NCBI GenBank assembly: GCA_030603365.1
Contig: JAUVXV010000004.1
Span: forward strand, 197,569-261,568
Direction: 5' to 3'
Source of the DNA: Candidatus Heimdallarchaeota archaeon
GTDB lineage: Archaea > Asgardarchaeota > Heimdallarchaeia > Heimdallarchaeales > Heimdallarchaeaceae
Length of the DNA stretch: 64,000 nt
Shown: piece by piece, positions 63,182 through 64,000 of the stretch
How the letters are laid out: every line of letters starts with the position of its first letter
How positions within the stretch are numbered: position 1 is the stretch's first letter
The notes under the pieces: model-generated
What the model was told of the DNA's origin: nothing
Seen by the model: the letters and a program-made list of their open reading frames with translations, nothing else
The model's database searches: none
Translations under genes and position numbers: made by a program

Positions 63182-63610
63182 TTAATTATTTATAACCTTA
63201 ACAACAGTCCAATCTTGTTTGATTAGTGAATCAATCGCAGCTTCTACATCGCTCAAAGTTTCTTTTAACTTTTCTTTTAAAATTTCTTGAGGTATAGCCC
63301 CATAAATGTGCCTTATACCTCCATTAGGAAGCATTTCTTGCTCCTTATTGATCAATCCTTGTTTTATCATACTTTGTACTAATCTGACAGCGGTAGTACG
63401 GTCTCTTTTCACTCTTTCTGCAATCTCTTTTATTGTTCTGTTTTTTTGGAGTGTGTAGAAGTAGATGTTTACATGCGTGCATTTTAAACCAAAAAGAAAT
63501 TCAAATATTGGACAAACCTTAAACTCACATTCAAGAAACTCACATTTGCAAAAACCACTACTTAGGCTCTTTGAAATACTGTCAGACATATCTACTAAAC
63601 AAGGCTGCAT
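63182..63610 (-). CDS. Cys-rich winged-helix regulator, probable redox or metal sensor
   Basis: 142 residues from ATG 63610; a second ATG at 63589 would leave 135. The N-terminal 44 residues carry CKCEFLECEFKVC and another Cys (GLKC), a CxC-x4-C-x4-C array. A winged-helix domain follows (KNRTIKEIAERVKRDRTTAVRLVQSMIKQGLINKEQ, TrmB/MarR-like), then a C-terminal helix for dimerisation. It is divergent from a thioredoxin gene, and two matching inverted repeats lie between them, one just before its own start. A thiol- or metal-responsive repressor of thioredoxin and of itself is the likely role. Confidence 0.8.
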   Translation of the reverse strand: MQPCLVDMSDSISKSLSSGFCKCEFLECEFKVCPIFEFLFGLKCTHVNIYFYTLQKNRTIKEIAERVKRDRTTAVRLVQSMIKQGLINKEQEMLPNGGIRHIYGAIPQEILKEKLKETLSDVEAAIDSLIKQDWTVVKVINN

Positions 63611-63615
63611 TCGTC

Positions 63616-63634
63616 TGTGTATTTTCCTTACACA
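63616..63634. promoter_or_regulatory. Operator-like inverted repeat next to the regulator start
   Basis: TGTGTA-TTTTCCT-TACACA: six-base arms with a seven-base spacer, ending six bases before the regulator ATG at 63610. It matches the larger palindrome at 63683 in core sequence and spacing, which suggests autoregulation. Confidence 0.55.
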
Positions 63635-63682
63635 TAATAAATGTTATGTTTTTACAGAATCGCTCGATAGAACAATTTAAAA

Positions 63683-63707
63683 CTATGTGTGATAATAACA
63701 CACATAG
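63683..63707. promoter_or_regulatory. Palindromic operator in the thioredoxin promoter
   Basis: CTATGTGTG-ATAATAA-CACACATAG: a perfect nine-base inverted repeat with a seven-base spacer. It begins right after the TTTAAAA box (about 63676-63682) and covers the expected start of the thioredoxin transcript, so a bound protein should block it. A repeat of the same core and spacing lies at 63616. Confidence 0.7.
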
Positions 63708-63734
63708 CCTTTATCTACATTGTGGTGAATAAAA

Positions 63735-64000
63735 ATGGATGAAGAATTAGAACGTATAAAGAAGGAAAAGATGCTAAAGCTCATTAAAGAAGATGTACCA
63801 ACTGTTGGAAATTTCCCAGTTGCAGACGTTACAGAACTTGATGATAATTCAATGGAACCATTTGTAAAACAACAAGGAATTGTAGTAATAGACTGCTGGG
63901 CTGTTTGGTGTGGTCCTTGTAGAACCATGGAACCTATAATGCAACAACTTGCAAAAGAGTGGGTTGGTAAAGTTACTATTGGAAAACTCAATGTTGATCA
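63735..64000 (+). CDS. Thioredoxin (3' end outside window)
   Basis: 88 codons are present before the window edge, so it is missing from the ORF track. The active site is WAVWCGPCRTMEPI, with the preceding strand VVIDCW and the following VTIGKLNVD, all standard thioredoxin. An N-terminal helix of about 35 residues (MDEELERIKKEKMLKLIKED) precedes the fold, an extension typical of some archaeal thioredoxins. The promoter holds a palindromic operator. Confidence 0.93.
   Translation, partial: MDEELERIKKEKMLKLIKEDVPTVGNFPVADVTELDDNSMEPFVKQQGIVVIDCWAVWCGPCRTMEPIMQQLAKEWVGKVTIGKLNVD

Overview
The window is a dense, AT-rich archaeal chromosome segment, most likely from an Asgard archaeon of the Heimdallarchaeia type. 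Archaeal markers are glycerol-1-phosphate dehydrogenase, aCPSF1, aIF1A, aIF2-beta, NMD3, Rio1, a Dim2-like KH protein, UPF0179, DUF424 and a tRNA-Trp with an intron at position 37/38. The Asgard placement is an inference. It rests on a ribophorin I (OST1)-like protein plus a mixed gene set: bacterial-type MetK, MutS/MutL, a bactofilin-like protein and an archaeosortase. No CRISPR array, insertion sequence, rRNA or prophage was recognised.

Layout. 1-9.5 kb: RNA processing and modification (aCPSF1 cut by the window edge, Nop2/Sun methyltransferase plus NIP7-like PUA protein), G1P dehydrogenase, FKBP, HD and calcineurin-like hydrolases, a three-gene membrane operon that looks like a split DUF1616 protein, and metK. 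9.5-17.7 kb: a sugar nucleotidyltransferase, a Trm112-like protein and a mutS-mutL-deoC block. 17.8-33.3 kb: surface and glycan region. It holds the ribophorin I-like protein, an E1-like enzyme, a beta-helix acetyltransferase, an archaeosortase, four soluble or anchored glycosyltransferases, a GT-C-like membrane protein, a NodB-like deacetylase, an atypical PLP decarboxylase and a branched-polyamine synthase (BpsA). 33.5-40.7 kb: translation region with MetRS and two back-to-back conserved clusters, aIF1A-Rio1-KH-PHP (minus) and aIF2-beta-DUF424-NMD3 (plus). 40.7-46.4 kb: PepF, acetyltransferases, tRNA-Trp followed by a long inverted repeat, then a winged-helix gene downstream of a 398-residue bactofilin-like beta-solenoid. 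46.5-57 kb: S9 peptidase, a heterodimeric ABC exporter with one degenerate ATP site, UPRT, a decayed surface-protein gene, a tandem GNAT protein and a DEDDh exonuclease fused to a deoxyribosyltransferase-like domain. 57-64 kb: a surface protein, two tandem Tag-like glycosylase paralogues lacking the catalytic Glu, an APH-like kinase, an MFS transporter, and a Cys-rich regulator divergent from thioredoxin with two matching operators between them.

How the genes work together. The glycan genes, the OST1-like subunit and the archaeosortase together suggest build-up and anchoring of a glycosylated cell surface. The translation genes follow archaeal synteny. The best candidates for something little described are the redox-switch intergenic region at 63.6-63.7 kb, the bactofilin-like/winged-helix pair, the degenerate Tag-like pair with upstream direct repeats, the structured element after tRNA-Trp, and the ribophorin I-like gene. 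Start codons were moved from the ORF track where an internal ATG or a Shine-Dalgarno match, or a short overlap with the upstream gene, argued for it. Functions are from recognised motifs only; no database search was run.
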